17,074 nucleotides of DNA from an uncultured Flavobacteriales bacterium. Lineage in GTDB: Bacteria; Bacteroidota; Bacteroidia; Flavobacteriales; Crocinitomicaceae. Under the pieces are notes generated by a model. It searched no databases. It saw nothing but the letters and a program-made list of their open reading frames with translations, and was not told the DNA's origin. The stretch lies in the NCBI GenBank assembly GCA_946479985.1, contig CAMLIF010000088.1, positions 1 through 17,074 of the forward strand. The letters are read 5' to 3'. Each line of letters opens with the position of its first letter. The first letter of the stretch is position 1. Positions 6,900 to 13,689 of the stretch are shown here, piece by piece. Position numbers and translations under genes: made by a program.

Positions 6900-7769
6900 A
6901 TGAACATGCAAAAAATCATATTCTTCATAGCGGCATTGCTTTTACTGGGTTCATGTGTCCTGAATGAGGCAAGACCAGATCGCAAGCAGGAAGTATTTCT
7001 GTTCACTGATGAACTTACCGATACAGATTCCCTGATCATTCAGGAATTTGAGAAAAAAACGAAATGCAATGTTCGGATCCGTTTTATCGAACCGGATGAA
7101 TATTTTGAACTAGCAAAATCTGACAGATACAATACCGGAGCAGACGTTTTATGGTTTTCGAATGATTCGATTAGGGAAAAACTTCATGAACATGGATTAC
7201 TTGCTCCCATTCAAAGTAAAAAGTGGAAAGATCTGGAAAGTGAATTCAGTACAAAACACAAAATGTGGTTCCCGGTCTGTCATGACCCTTTAGTTCTTAC
7301 AAAGCCAAAAGACACCATAAATGATTGTAAACCAATCAACTTTAATACCTGGCATAAAAAAGACAGCTTATCGCCTAAATTCTACAACCAGAAGTTATTA
7401 AAACGGTACTTTTTCTCCATCAGCAGAAACGAATTGAAAGATGTATTGTTAGGCAGCAGGCACAGGAAGCCGTCCAATGAAACACTTTGGTCAATATCAA
7501 CACTTGCAAAGAAACAAACCGAATATGATAGTACGTTTCGGGCAGATCGTTACTACTGCAAGCACCTGATTTCATACCGAAAAAAACATATTTCTCAAAA
7601 AAGTTGTTTATTTATTGCTAAATATTCCCGTAACGGAAGCAACGCAAACTTTTTAGTTTCCTGGATAATTGACAGGCACAAAAACGTTGCCGCCGCTAGA
7701 AATCAACTATCGTGTATAAAAAATACGGAACCTAATTATGTTATCCGAAATATGTCGTTAAACTATTAA
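6900..7769 (+). CDS. Solute-binding-protein-like lipoprotein (289 aa)
   Basis: Residues 1-18 form a lipoprotein signal with lipobox LGSC and lipidated C19 (ATG 6906 is an alternative start two codons in). The next 100 residues look like lobe 1 of a type 2 periplasmic binding protein of the iron/polyamine/sugar kind: strand EVFLFTDEL, helix DSLIIQEFEKKTKCNVRIRF, then GADVLWFSNDSIREKL and the G-L-L-A-P-I turn. After residue about 150 the resemblance fades and the protein becomes unusually basic (YRKKHISQK, RKPSN), and at 289 aa it is shorter than the 320-350 typical for the family. No permease or ATPase gene is nearby. It may be an orphan receptor or sensor rather than a transporter component, or a decayed one. 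Confidence is good for a lipoprotein and moderate for the fold. Confidence 0.7.
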   Translation: MNMQKIIFFIAALLLLGSCVLNEARPDRKQEVFLFTDELTDTDSLIIQEFEKKTKCNVRIRFIEPDEYFELAKSDRYNTGADVLWFSNDSIREKLHEHGLLAPIQSKKWKDLESEFSTKHKMWFPVCHDPLVLTKPKDTINDCKPINFNTWHKKDSLSPKFYNQKLLKRYFFSISRNELKDVLLGSRHRKPSNETLWSISTLAKKQTEYDSTFRADRYYCKHLISYRKKHISQKSCLFIAKYSRNGSNANFLVSWIIDRHKNVAAARNQLSCIKNTEPNYVIRNMSLNY

Positions 7770-7794
7770 CGTAGTGCAACTTATCTTCTCAAAA

Positions 7795-7827
7795 TTGCTT
7801 TTTTGTAACTTTTTTTTATTAAAATTG
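7795..7827 (+). promoter_or_regulatory. Possible promoter for 156-aa membrane protein
   Basis: TTG at 7795-7797, 22 bases, then TAAAATTG at 7820-7827 (7 of 8 to TAnnTTTG), inside a very AT-rich gap with T runs. Weak, because such AT-rich DNA yields matches easily. Confidence 0.3.
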
Positions 7828-7850
7828 TATAAATCATAATTATTAACGTT

Positions 7851-8321
7851 ATGAGAAGCACAGCTACTAGACAAAATCCAATTAATCCAGGGACCCGGTT
7901 CTTACTACGTTCACCGTTGTTCTCCCTAAAACTTCGTTTAATTTACAGATCGGCCATTTTCTTGTTATTTATATCAAGTATTGGTTTGTCGCTTTATCTT
8001 AAACTGAGCCTTATTCAAATTGGCATTACGATGGCAAGTTCACTCATTGCCGGGTTTCTCTTCTATCAAACTTGCAAGAAAATTGTGACTGGTTCTGTTC
8101 ACGGTGATTATCTCATCGTCACGTACCGTTTAACGAACAAATCGAAAGTGGTAGATATCAAACATTTGAAACGTATGCGCACTGCACGTTTCCTGTGGTT
8201 CCGAGGAGCGCAGTTCACTTATAATCTGGACGGCGATATCCGCAGAGTATTGCTACTTTGCAATTCTGATGAAATTTCAAGCTTCAATCGTTTGGTTCAG
8301 GATCTTAAAAAAGCAGCTTAA
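7851..8321 (+). CDS. Small inner-membrane protein with cytosolic beta-rich domain
   Basis: A 156-aa protein with a basic N-terminus, two transmembrane helices (about 34-50 and 55-73, separated by a short turn), then a beta-rich domain of about 70 residues (HGDYLIVTYRL, GAQFTYNLDG, IRRVLLLCN) and a closing helix (SSFNRLVQDLKKA). A short helical hairpin followed by a small beta domain is seen in PH-like or photosystem-assembly-like membrane proteins, but I cannot assign a family. The last codons and the stop lie inside the P1 stem region of the convergent rnpB gene, so the C-terminal KAA is constrained by the RNA. It probably has its own promoter. Confidence 0.75.
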   Translation: MRSTATRQNPINPGTRFLLRSPLFSLKLRLIYRSAIFLLFISSIGLSLYLKLSLIQIGITMASSLIAGFLFYQTCKKIVTGSVHGDYLIVTYRLTNKSKVVDIKHLKRMRTARFLWFRGAQFTYNLDGDIRRVLLLCNSDEISSFNRLVQDLKKAA

Positions 8322-8746
8322 AAGTAAGTCATAAGCCGGGTTCTGTATCCTGCCGACTCCCCGCCAGAGGCGGATCGGCATTACACTGTCATTTATCTAG
8401 TCCCGGGATCACTCCCGGGATCAATCGATCTACCCTCCAGATCTCTTCACCGTCGAAACGGATGGAACGAAACGAGTCGCCTCTTCTCTGGTTTACATGA
8501 TCTTTCAGCCCGTGAGGTTTACCTAGCTTCCGCGCGTCGCCGGCGGAACGGTGGTCTCTTACACCCCCTTTTCACCCTTACCGCAACGCCATCTTGCGAA
8601 GACATTACGGCGGTTTATTTTCTGCTGCACTAGCTGTTCCGTTCACCTTGCAGCAAACGGACCTTCCTGTTAGGAAGCACGGTACTCTATGCTGCCCGGA
8701 CTTTCCTCCACGTAACAAATGCTATGTGGCGACAGTGGACTTACTT
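8322..8746 (-). ncRNA. rnpB: RNase P RNA
   Basis: Catalytic RNA that trims the 5' leader from tRNA precursors. On the minus strand it opens with AAGTAAGTCCACTGTCGCC, carries the universal GAGGAAAGTCCGGGC block (plus strand 8694-8708), the adjacent stem-loop GTGCTTCCTAACAGGAAGG, and ends ACAGAACCCGGCTTATGAC. The 5' and 3' ends pair as helix P1 over 8738-8746 with 8322-8330, and the complementarity continues outward to 17 bases (8314-8330 with 8738-8754). A T run on the minus strand (plus strand A run at about 8307-8312) follows as a terminator. The mature ends are estimated from P1. The length of about 425 nt suits a bacterial type A RNA. Its 5' end lies 13 bases from the stop of the upstream same-strand CDS, so its promoter should be inside that CDS, or the RNA is processed from a longer transcript. 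Confidence 0.97.
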
Positions 8747-8759
8747 TTAAGCTGTTTTT

Positions 8760-9845
8760 TTATTTCTTTACGATCAAAGAGGAAATTACTCCTTGATCAG
8801 TGTTTATTACCATGTGGTAAGAACCAGGAGCAAAGTTAGCAATATCAATACTTCCCTGCAACTTATCTATTGCCTGTGTTAATACCACTTTTCCTTTCAT
8901 GTCGATAAAACTCACATTACTCGGTTTGGAAGATAATTCGTACGAGATAATCTCCGTGGTAGGATTTGGGTAAACAGAAAGATTAACATTTAAATTCTCA
9001 ACGCCTAATCCGTTATACTCATCCCGGTACTCAATAGCTGTTACAACTTCATTTCCTGCAACTTCAGAAGTTTTAATGGTCATAACTGGTTCTTTATCAT
9101 CCAATGATCTCCATTCATAAATGTGAGCATCAGGAACAGGGATCGGAATCCATGTACCGTTCCCATTTACTGTTACGTAGAACGAATCAACCTCCTCAAT
9201 TCGGTGATGAATGCGAAGTGCCGTAAAAGTTCCCCATGGCGTTGCAACTGTTCCCCAACCGTCTACATTTGAAACGCGACTGCGGTGTTGTCTCCATTTT
9301 GCATCGTAAATAGGATTCATGTCCAAATCTGTATATCCTCTCGAACTGTAGCTGTCGCCGTATTCTAAAGGCAGTTCGTAACGATGTTCGATAGTATCTG
9401 ATTTCGCGGCTACACCTTGTCCGGAGATCACGAATTCAAAACCAATGCTGTTTATAGAGGTACTTGTGTTTTTGGTAAACTGAGAAATTTCATCAAAAGT
9501 AACCGGGAAACTTGCAGTCCATTCATCAATAGGAAGATCCGTTGCCAATGCAAAATAAGTTGCTTTATAAGCGGCAGGAGCAAAACTTCCGAAGAAAAGA
9601 TTGGCCAATTGACCAGCCTGATTGACTGGTTTATTGATCAGCCAACGCTGATCTGTGGTGCTCAATGTTGAGAAGTCCCAATTGTAATTTGCACCGGTTG
9701 AATTGTAATCGACCGTGAGATCAACCAATGTGCTGAACACATAATTCTCATTAACCGTAGAGAAATTAGCGTCTGTTAAAATTGGTTGGGCAATAGCACT
9801 TACGGAAATAATGAAAGATGCTACTAATGTTTTTAAGTTGTTCAT
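8760..9845 (-). CDS. T9SS-secreted protein, type A sorting domain (361 aa)
   Basis: I start at ATG 9845 (MNNLKTLVASFIISVSAIA-Q, a clear signal peptide) instead of GTG 9884, because a -7 promoter box lies between the two. The mature part is beta-rich with many aromatic and polar residues and no catalytic motif that I recognise. It reads as one large all-beta domain (YNSTGANYNWDFSTL near the N-terminus; TPWGTFTALRIHHRIEEVDSFYV in the middle). The final 78 residues or so (YPNPTTEIISYEL, GKVVLTQ, FAPGSYHMVI, SLIVKK) are a type A sorting domain directing export by T9SS with anchoring or release at the surface. Homologous T9SS cargo of unknown function is common in Flavobacteriales. The gene is monocistronic and ends against rnpB. 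Confidence 0.9.
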   Translation of the reverse strand: MNNLKTLVASFIISVSAIAQPILTDANFSTVNENYVFSTLVDLTVDYNSTGANYNWDFSTLSTTDQRWLINKPVNQAGQLANLFFGSFAPAAYKATYFALATDLPIDEWTASFPVTFDEISQFTKNTSTSINSIGFEFVISGQGVAAKSDTIEHRYELPLEYGDSYSSRGYTDLDMNPIYDAKWRQHRSRVSNVDGWGTVATPWGTFTALRIHHRIEEVDSFYVTVNGNGTWIPIPVPDAHIYEWRSLDDKEPVMTIKTSEVAGNEVVTAIEYRDEYNGLGVENLNVNLSVYPNPTTEIISYELSSKPSNVSFIDMKGKVVLTQAIDKLQGSIDIANFAPGSYHMVINTDQGVISSLIVKK

Positions 9846-9863
9846 GCAGAGTAGTTTTTGCCA

Positions 9864-9871
9864 CAAATGTA
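9864..9871 (-). promoter_or_regulatory. -7 element for the 361-aa T9SS protein
   Basis: The minus strand reads TACATTTG, an exact TAnnTTTG match, 18 bases before ATG 9845. It lies downstream of the alternative GTG 9884, so it decides the start. No -33 TTG is visible at normal spacing. Confidence 0.45.
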
Positions 9872-9968
9872 TGAAAAAACTCACCCGTGCTGAATATTCA
9901 GATCAACTTTAACCATAGCAAGTATTATTATTTGAATGATCTGCTGGCAGATGATTTAAAAGCTTCCC

Positions 9969-10017
9969 GCAACGCCTATACTTCGATCAGCCGCGGCTGA
10001 CACAGGACAGACGAGCA
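9969..10017 (+). repeat. Dispersed intergenic repeat copy with palindrome
   Basis: It shares an exact 14-mer, GCAACGCCTATACT, with 16933-16946, then GCCGC, TGACACAG and GACGAGCA in the same order but with different spacing. It contains the palindrome TCAGCCGCGGCTGA (9987-10000). The spacing changes suggest deletions between copies of a longer element. Confidence 0.55.
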
Positions 10018-10126
10018 AATGCTAGAAGAATAAGCGAAAAAATTGGTGCTAATATTTGGTTAAAACGTCCTTTCTAATTATTCGACTGTCTCATGCTTTG
10101 CAATAAAAGATCAAATATCTGTAATC

Positions 10127-10153
10127 ATAGAGCCATCCGGTAGGTGGCTCTAT
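10127..10153. terminator. Stem-loop after the anti-sigma gene
   Basis: ATAGAGCCA (10127-10135) pairs perfectly with TGGCTCTAT (10145-10153); after one bulged base, two more pairs close a GGTA loop. It is about 80 bases beyond the stop of the minus-strand barrel gene. No clear U run follows on the minus strand, so it may be an RNA-stabilising 3' stem rather than a strict intrinsic terminator. Confidence 0.5.
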
Positions 10154-10231
10154 TATCCGCGCATTTGCGGGAAACATTTTCCATTCAACATTAGTACATT
10201 CTGGGAAAAGATTTAGGTGGAGGCAGATCTC

Positions 10232-11404
10232 TTAAAATGTTCTTCGTAAGCCAAGGAAGAAAGAAACCGGAAGTTTTCTGATCTCACCTGAATAAGTATC
10301 CGACTGAAACGGACGAAGCACATCTACATTCATTGAGGCAGCAAACTGAACGCGCTCGGTCAATGCGTATCCGTATCTCGCTCCAAACTCCATGGTCAGT
10401 GATTTGGAATCGGGAATGGTCCCAACTACCTGGTTTCTTGAAACAAGTGCTGAGTTTTCGTAACGGGTGCTTGTTCCAGAGTATCCAAGTTGAATTCCAG
10501 GAACCATTACTGCACCAAGACTACTTCTGCCCCAGCTTCCGCCGGCATAAAGCGGAAATTCTACACTATAAATGCCACGCATATTTGTAACGTTCGATAC
10601 CGAAGCATCAGACGTAACGCGCGATAAATTACCCGGAACTTCTGCTCTTAGATCAATCCCGGCAGTCAGGCTCATATTTCCGATCCCGGTATAAATACCT
10701 GCTCCAATTTTGAACTGCGACATCCAATTATTCTCGAAAGCTATCTGGCGATACGATTGACCGTAACCTAAAGCAAAATCGATGTAAACGGGCAGTGAAC
10801 GATTCGCTTTACGATTCATCTCAACGTCATTTAAAGTAACAGGGACAGTAAAAATCATCGCTTTCTGTCCTAATAAACGATCATCCTCCTTGATCTCTGC
10901 TAACAATTGTTTGCCATCTGAATTCGGAACAGATTGTGTTTTTTGTAGAATTGGAACAAATGTTTTCTGATCCAGAATGCCAGCCGGATTTTGTACGGTA
11001 TGTACGATATTTCCAGTGTTTTTGCGGGTTTCAAAATCCGATAATCGGGGTTGTTGTTTCACTGGCTTGTTCGCTTCTGACACATTGGAAACCGGAGCCG
11101 AAGATTGGGAAACTTTATCAGGTATAGTAAATGATTGTTGAGGTGTTTGATCTACTGCTGGTTTCTGAGCCAGAGATTGTTCGTTTCTAGTCCAGCCGAA
11201 CAAAGTAAGCCCGATGATTCCCAGTACAACAGGAATTCCTCCAACAGTAAACCAAAAAATAATCCCTTTGCGTTTCTTAACCGGCAGCATAGATTCTACT
11301 TCTGCCCAATACGCATCATCAAAAGCAGGAACAGTAACCTGGTCAGCAGCTTCCTTGAAAAGCATGTCAAGATCTTGATCTGAAAAATGAGAATTCTGAC
11401 TCAT
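10232..11404 (-). CDS. Dual-membrane-spanning anti-sigma-like protein (cytosolic head, TM, linker, outer-membrane barrel)
   Basis: A 390-aa protein in the position of an anti-sigma factor: its ATG overlaps the sigma stop as ATGA. Residues 1-45 form a small acidic cytosolic head (FSDQDLDMLFKEAAD, DDAYWAEVESML), then KKRK and one transmembrane helix at about 47-71. Residues 72-204 are a Ser/Gln/Pro/Lys-rich, probably unstructured linker, long enough to cross the periplasm. Residues 205-390 are strands of an outer-membrane beta-barrel (YIDFALGYGQ, FKIGAGIYTGIG, MSLTAGIDLRAE, LTMEFGARYGYAL, VQFAASMNVDVL) closing with the barrel-assembly-type end FFLGLRRTF with terminal Phe. No signal peptide precedes the barrel. 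The same plan was described in Bacteroides as dual membrane-spanning anti-sigma factors (Dma), from memory. It would sense the outer membrane and hold or release the sigma factor. Confidence 0.85.
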   Translation of the reverse strand: MSQNSHFSDQDLDMLFKEAADQVTVPAFDDAYWAEVESMLPVKKRKGIIFWFTVGGIPVVLGIIGLTLFGWTRNEQSLAQKPAVDQTPQQSFTIPDKVSQSSAPVSNVSEANKPVKQQPRLSDFETRKNTGNIVHTVQNPAGILDQKTFVPILQKTQSVPNSDGKQLLAEIKEDDRLLGQKAMIFTVPVTLNDVEMNRKANRSLPVYIDFALGYGQSYRQIAFENNWMSQFKIGAGIYTGIGNMSLTAGIDLRAEVPGNLSRVTSDASVSNVTNMRGIYSVEFPLYAGGSWGRSSLGAVMVPGIQLGYSGTSTRYENSALVSRNQVVGTIPDSKSLTMEFGARYGYALTERVQFAASMNVDVLRPFQSDTYSGEIRKLPVSFFLGLRRTF

Positions 11405-11976
11405 ATTGCGAATTTGTTTTCAGAAACCACTTCCATTTCCTGCAATAAATCGCGCAGCTGTTTTCGTGCTGTAGATAAATGCCATTTTGAAGTTCCTTCT
11501 GTCATTTTTAATAACTCACCTATTTCTTTGTGGGAAAATCCTTCAATCACGAACAGGGAAAACACCTGTGCGCTCGTTGACGGGAGCTGATCCAACAATT
11601 TCATGATAGCTTCCACACCCAAATCGCTCTCAGCGTTATTTTGGTGCGAATCGGCATGATATGCCAATTCAGATTCATTTTCAGTAACACTAATGTGTGC
11701 ATTGTGATTCTTATTTTTCCGATATTCATCGATGATCACATTAGCCATAATCCGCTTGGCCCAGGAGTAAAAGTTCAGGGTAGTTAAATCAATAGCATCC
11801 AATCCCTTCACAATTTTCAAGAAACCATTATTGAGCACAAAACGTGCGTCTTCATGGTTTGTGTTATATCTCATACACATCTTGATGAAGTTCATGTAGC
11901 AAAACTCGTACACCATCTTTTGTGCCCGCCGGTCGTTCTTTTGACAGGCCTTCAATATTTCGGTGTTCAATTGCAT
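11401..11976 (-). CDS. ECF-type RNA polymerase sigma factor (sigma-70 family)
   Basis: 191 aa from ATG 11976 (MQLNTEILKACQKND); the frame runs back to TTG 12015 but the ATG gives the normal ECF N-terminus. Region 2 spans about 8-88, with HEDARFVLNNGFLKIVKGLD and FYSWAKRIMANVIIDEYRK for core binding and -10 recognition. A variable, His/Asn/Glu-rich linker follows (89-118). Region 4 at about 120-178 has LPSTSAQVFSLFVIEGFSHKEIGELLKMTEGTSKWHLSTARKQLR, a classical helix-turn-helix. The stop overlaps the start of the barrel gene by four bases (ATGA), indicating translational coupling, so the downstream protein is almost certainly its regulator. Targets are unknown; autoregulation is likely. The promoter is not obvious, with only TAATTTTA (12028-12021) as a weak -7 candidate. 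Confidence 0.93.
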   Translation of the reverse strand: MQLNTEILKACQKNDRRAQKMVYEFCYMNFIKMCMRYNTNHEDARFVLNNGFLKIVKGLDAIDLTTLNFYSWAKRIMANVIIDEYRKNKNHNAHISVTENESELAYHADSHQNNAESDLGVEAIMKLLDQLPSTSAQVFSLFVIEGFSHKEIGELLKMTEGTSKWHLSTARKQLRDLLQEMEVVSENKFAI

Positions 11977-12063
11977 GCTATATACCAGAGATTTTATTTG
12001 GCGTTGATTATGCAAGTTACTAAAATTAATATGCTCCTTCTATACATATTGTCCTAAACGGCT

Positions 12064-12071
12064 TATATTTG
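12064..12071 (+). promoter_or_regulatory. -7 element for SixA-like gene
   Basis: TATATTTG is an exact TAnnTTTG match 26 bases before ATG 12098. The nearest TTG (12049-12051) is too close to be a normal -33 element. Confidence 0.4.
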
Positions 12072-12097
12072 GGAATGGTTGGTAAATACAATAATAT

Positions 12098-12598
12098 ATG
12101 TTGACTTTAAATTTAATTCGACATGCCAAAACGGAGTTGAGATCCGCAACCGGCGGAGATAAAGAACGTGAATTAGCTCCGAAAGGAGTTTCTCAGTCGA
12201 ACGTACTTGGAAAGAATATCCGGATTCAATTTGTTGAATTAGGGGAGGTTCATGTTTCGGTTGCTTTTCGAACACAGCAGACATATTCAATCATTCAGCA
12301 GCATTTGGGAACCAAACATCCTTTTCAGCTACACAACCATCTTTACTTAGCAAACCGCGGGCAGCTTTTTACATTTTTACAAACTCTTCAGGAGAAAACT
12401 GTAACATTGGTTGGTCATAACGAAGGAATTTCGGAATTGGCTACCTATTTACTGGGCGAAGACATGGAACTAAGAACTGCCGAAATGATAACAATGACGT
12501 TTCCGTTCAGCAACTGGGCAATGATCAGTGGTGGGACTGCTAATCTTCATTCCCGTTATCGTCCGCAGGTTTTTCTTCCTGAGCCTGTTGTGGTTTAA
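12098..12598 (+). CDS. SixA-like histidine phosphatase
   Basis: A 166-aa protein of the histidine phosphatase (phosphoglycerate mutase-like) superfamily, the short SixA branch that removes phosphate from phosphohistidine. The catalytic motif LIRHAKTE is at residues 6-13 (R8 and the phospho-accepting H9); R58 in AFRTQQT fits the second phosphate-binding arginine; and the second catalytic His is H107 in LVGHNEGISEL. There is no signal peptide, so it is cytosolic. It faces away from the sigma gene across a gap of about 120 bases, and its last 59 bases overlap the end of the rhomboid gene on the other strand. The C-terminal residues (HSRYRPQVFLPEPVVV) are encoded in that overlap and extend past the conserved core. 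The real substrate (phosphorelay protein or small molecule) cannot be told. Confidence 0.88.
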   Translation: MLTLNLIRHAKTELRSATGGDKERELAPKGVSQSNVLGKNIRIQFVELGEVHVSVAFRTQQTYSIIQQHLGTKHPFQLHNHLYLANRGQLFTFLQTLQEKTVTLVGHNEGISELATYLLGEDMELRTAEMITMTFPFSNWAMISGGTANLHSRYRPQVFLPEPVVV

Positions 12599-13337
12599 TG
12601 TGATAGACAATATGTAAGGCCTGCTGCTGTCTTTGGATGAGCTCTTCCTGAATTCTGCGCAACTGTTCCGATTCTTCCTGTCTCTGAATCCACTGACCTT
12701 CAAAATCCGGTGGTTCAATTCCGAGTTCATGTTCAATTTCATACTGGAATTTTTTTCGCACGGGGCCGTGTTTTCTGAATACAACCGCCAACGATAATCC
12801 AATCAATAATCCGGCGAAATGTCCTTCCCACGAAATACCTTTCTCATTTGGGAAAATTCCCCAGATCATGCTGCCGTATATAAAACTAACAGCTAATGAA
12901 AGCACCTGCAGATTTCGGACCTGTTTGAAAAACCCTGAAATGAACAGAAAACCAAAAAGAGCATACAATACACCTGACATTCCGATATGCACGTGACCGG
13001 ATTCAGCGAACAACCAAACCAATAAACCGGTGCCAAACCATGAAATCCCTAACACACGCCAGGCAATATCCCGGTAATAATAGAATAGTGCACAGGTCAG
13101 AATGAGGAATGGAATAGAATTATTGAGTATATGCTCGTAATTGTCCGGATCGTGAAGCAAGGGCATAAAAAACAATCCGTACCAGTGCGACCATTCTCCG
13201 GGTTTTACACCCAGATTAACAAGCGAATGGCCCATGACTTTTTCTGCCCACCAGGCTACGAGCATCATCAGCTCAATGAGCAGCGGATAAATGATGCTTT
13301 CTGCAGCAGAACCGTATCTATAGTTTGATGTTTTCAC
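12540..13337 (-). CDS. Rhomboid family intramembrane serine protease
   Basis: A membrane protease that cuts transmembrane helices. There is no ATG near the beginning; I chose GTG 13337 (265 aa), because the encoded KTSNYRYGSAAESIIYP opening resembles Bacteroidota rhomboids I remember. TTG 13361 would add eight residues. With the GTG start, the conserved HILNNSIP loop is at 69-76, the catalytic serine is S121 in HIGMSG, and the catalytic histidine H173 in WEGHFAGLLIG. About six transmembrane helices fill 15-187. Residues 190-265 are an unusual cytosolic tail, charged and Gln/Glu-rich (QRQEESEQLRRIQEELIQRQQQ), probably a coiled coil, ending in an acidic stretch. The gene is convergent with the SixA-like gene and overlaps it by 59 bases, so the tail-encoding DNA is shared by two frames. 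Confidence 0.92.
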   Translation of the reverse strand: MKTSNYRYGSAAESIIYPLLIELMMLVAWWAEKVMGHSLVNLGVKPGEWSHWYGLFFMPLLHDPDNYEHILNNSIPFLILTCALFYYYRDIAWRVLGISWFGTGLLVWLFAESGHVHIGMSGVLYALFGFLFISGFFKQVRNLQVLSLAVSFIYGSMIWGIFPNEKGISWEGHFAGLLIGLSLAVVFRKHGPVRKKFQYEIEHELGIEPPDFEGQWIQRQEESEQLRRIQEELIQRQQQALHIVYHIKPQQAQEEKPADDNGNED

Positions 13338-13689
13338 AATCGCGGTTTCGTCAAAAAACAAACCGTGAATAAAACCCCGTCAAAAAGACCGAATTACTGA
13401 ATTTTTGTGATATTTCATTCGCTTTACCCGACAAAACGTCCGAAAAGAGATTTACATCATTTTATACAACACCAGACATTCGTATGAATCTTAGCGCCCC
13501 GATTCCAATCTGAGAGCTGTTAAATTTCAATGGAAAAGTTTCTATACTATTAATAATTTCACAGAAATAAATTTGTAAGCAACTATTTCTGTATATTATC
13601 ATTCTATAACTGTAAAAGATTACCAAAAAGGATAACCTTGAGTCACCCGCTCATAGAAAAGGTTGTGCTTTTCAAGTTGGATGCTACAT
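13338..13689. other. Divergent intergenic region, about 350 bases
   Basis: AT-rich DNA between the rhomboid start and the cytochrome start. It contains one exact -7 box for the plus strand (13568-13575) and, near 13634-13667, a loose inverted repeat AACCTT/AAGGTT flanking GAGTCACCCGCTCATAG. I see no small gene, tRNA or recognisable riboswitch. Confidence 0.5.
13568..13575 (+). promoter_or_regulatory. -7 element for diheme cytochrome operon
   Basis: TAAATTTG is an exact TAnnTTTG match. No TTG is present at the usual -33 distance, which could mean activator-dependent transcription. The leader to ATG 13690 would be about 105 bases. Confidence 0.35.

Larger units (their letters stand above)
9846..10231. 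other. Intergenic region with repeat, palindrome and hairpin
   Basis: About 385 bases without a supported gene. It holds the promoter box for the 361-aa gene, a dispersed repeat copy (9969-10017) that includes the perfect 14-base palindrome TCAGCCGCGGCTGA (9987-10000), and a hairpin at 10127-10153. I see no tRNA or small ORF with a credible start. Confidence 0.6.

Noticed and set aside
8594..8839. 81-aa plus-strand open frame
   Set aside because: It lies antisense to rnpB and the end of the T9SS gene; the conserved RNA sequence explains the open frame.
9846..9884. GTG 9884 start for the T9SS protein
   Set aside because: A -7 promoter box lies downstream of it and the ATG at 9845 begins directly with a standard signal peptide.
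12470..12802. 110-aa minus-strand frame across the phosphatase/rhomboid junction
   Set aside because: Overlaps two genes with recognisable motifs; its product has no sensible domain pattern.
13634..13667. Possible riboswitch or leader structure before the cytochrome gene
   Set aside because: Only a 6-bp inverted repeat with a 17-base loop is seen and it matches no aptamer core I know.
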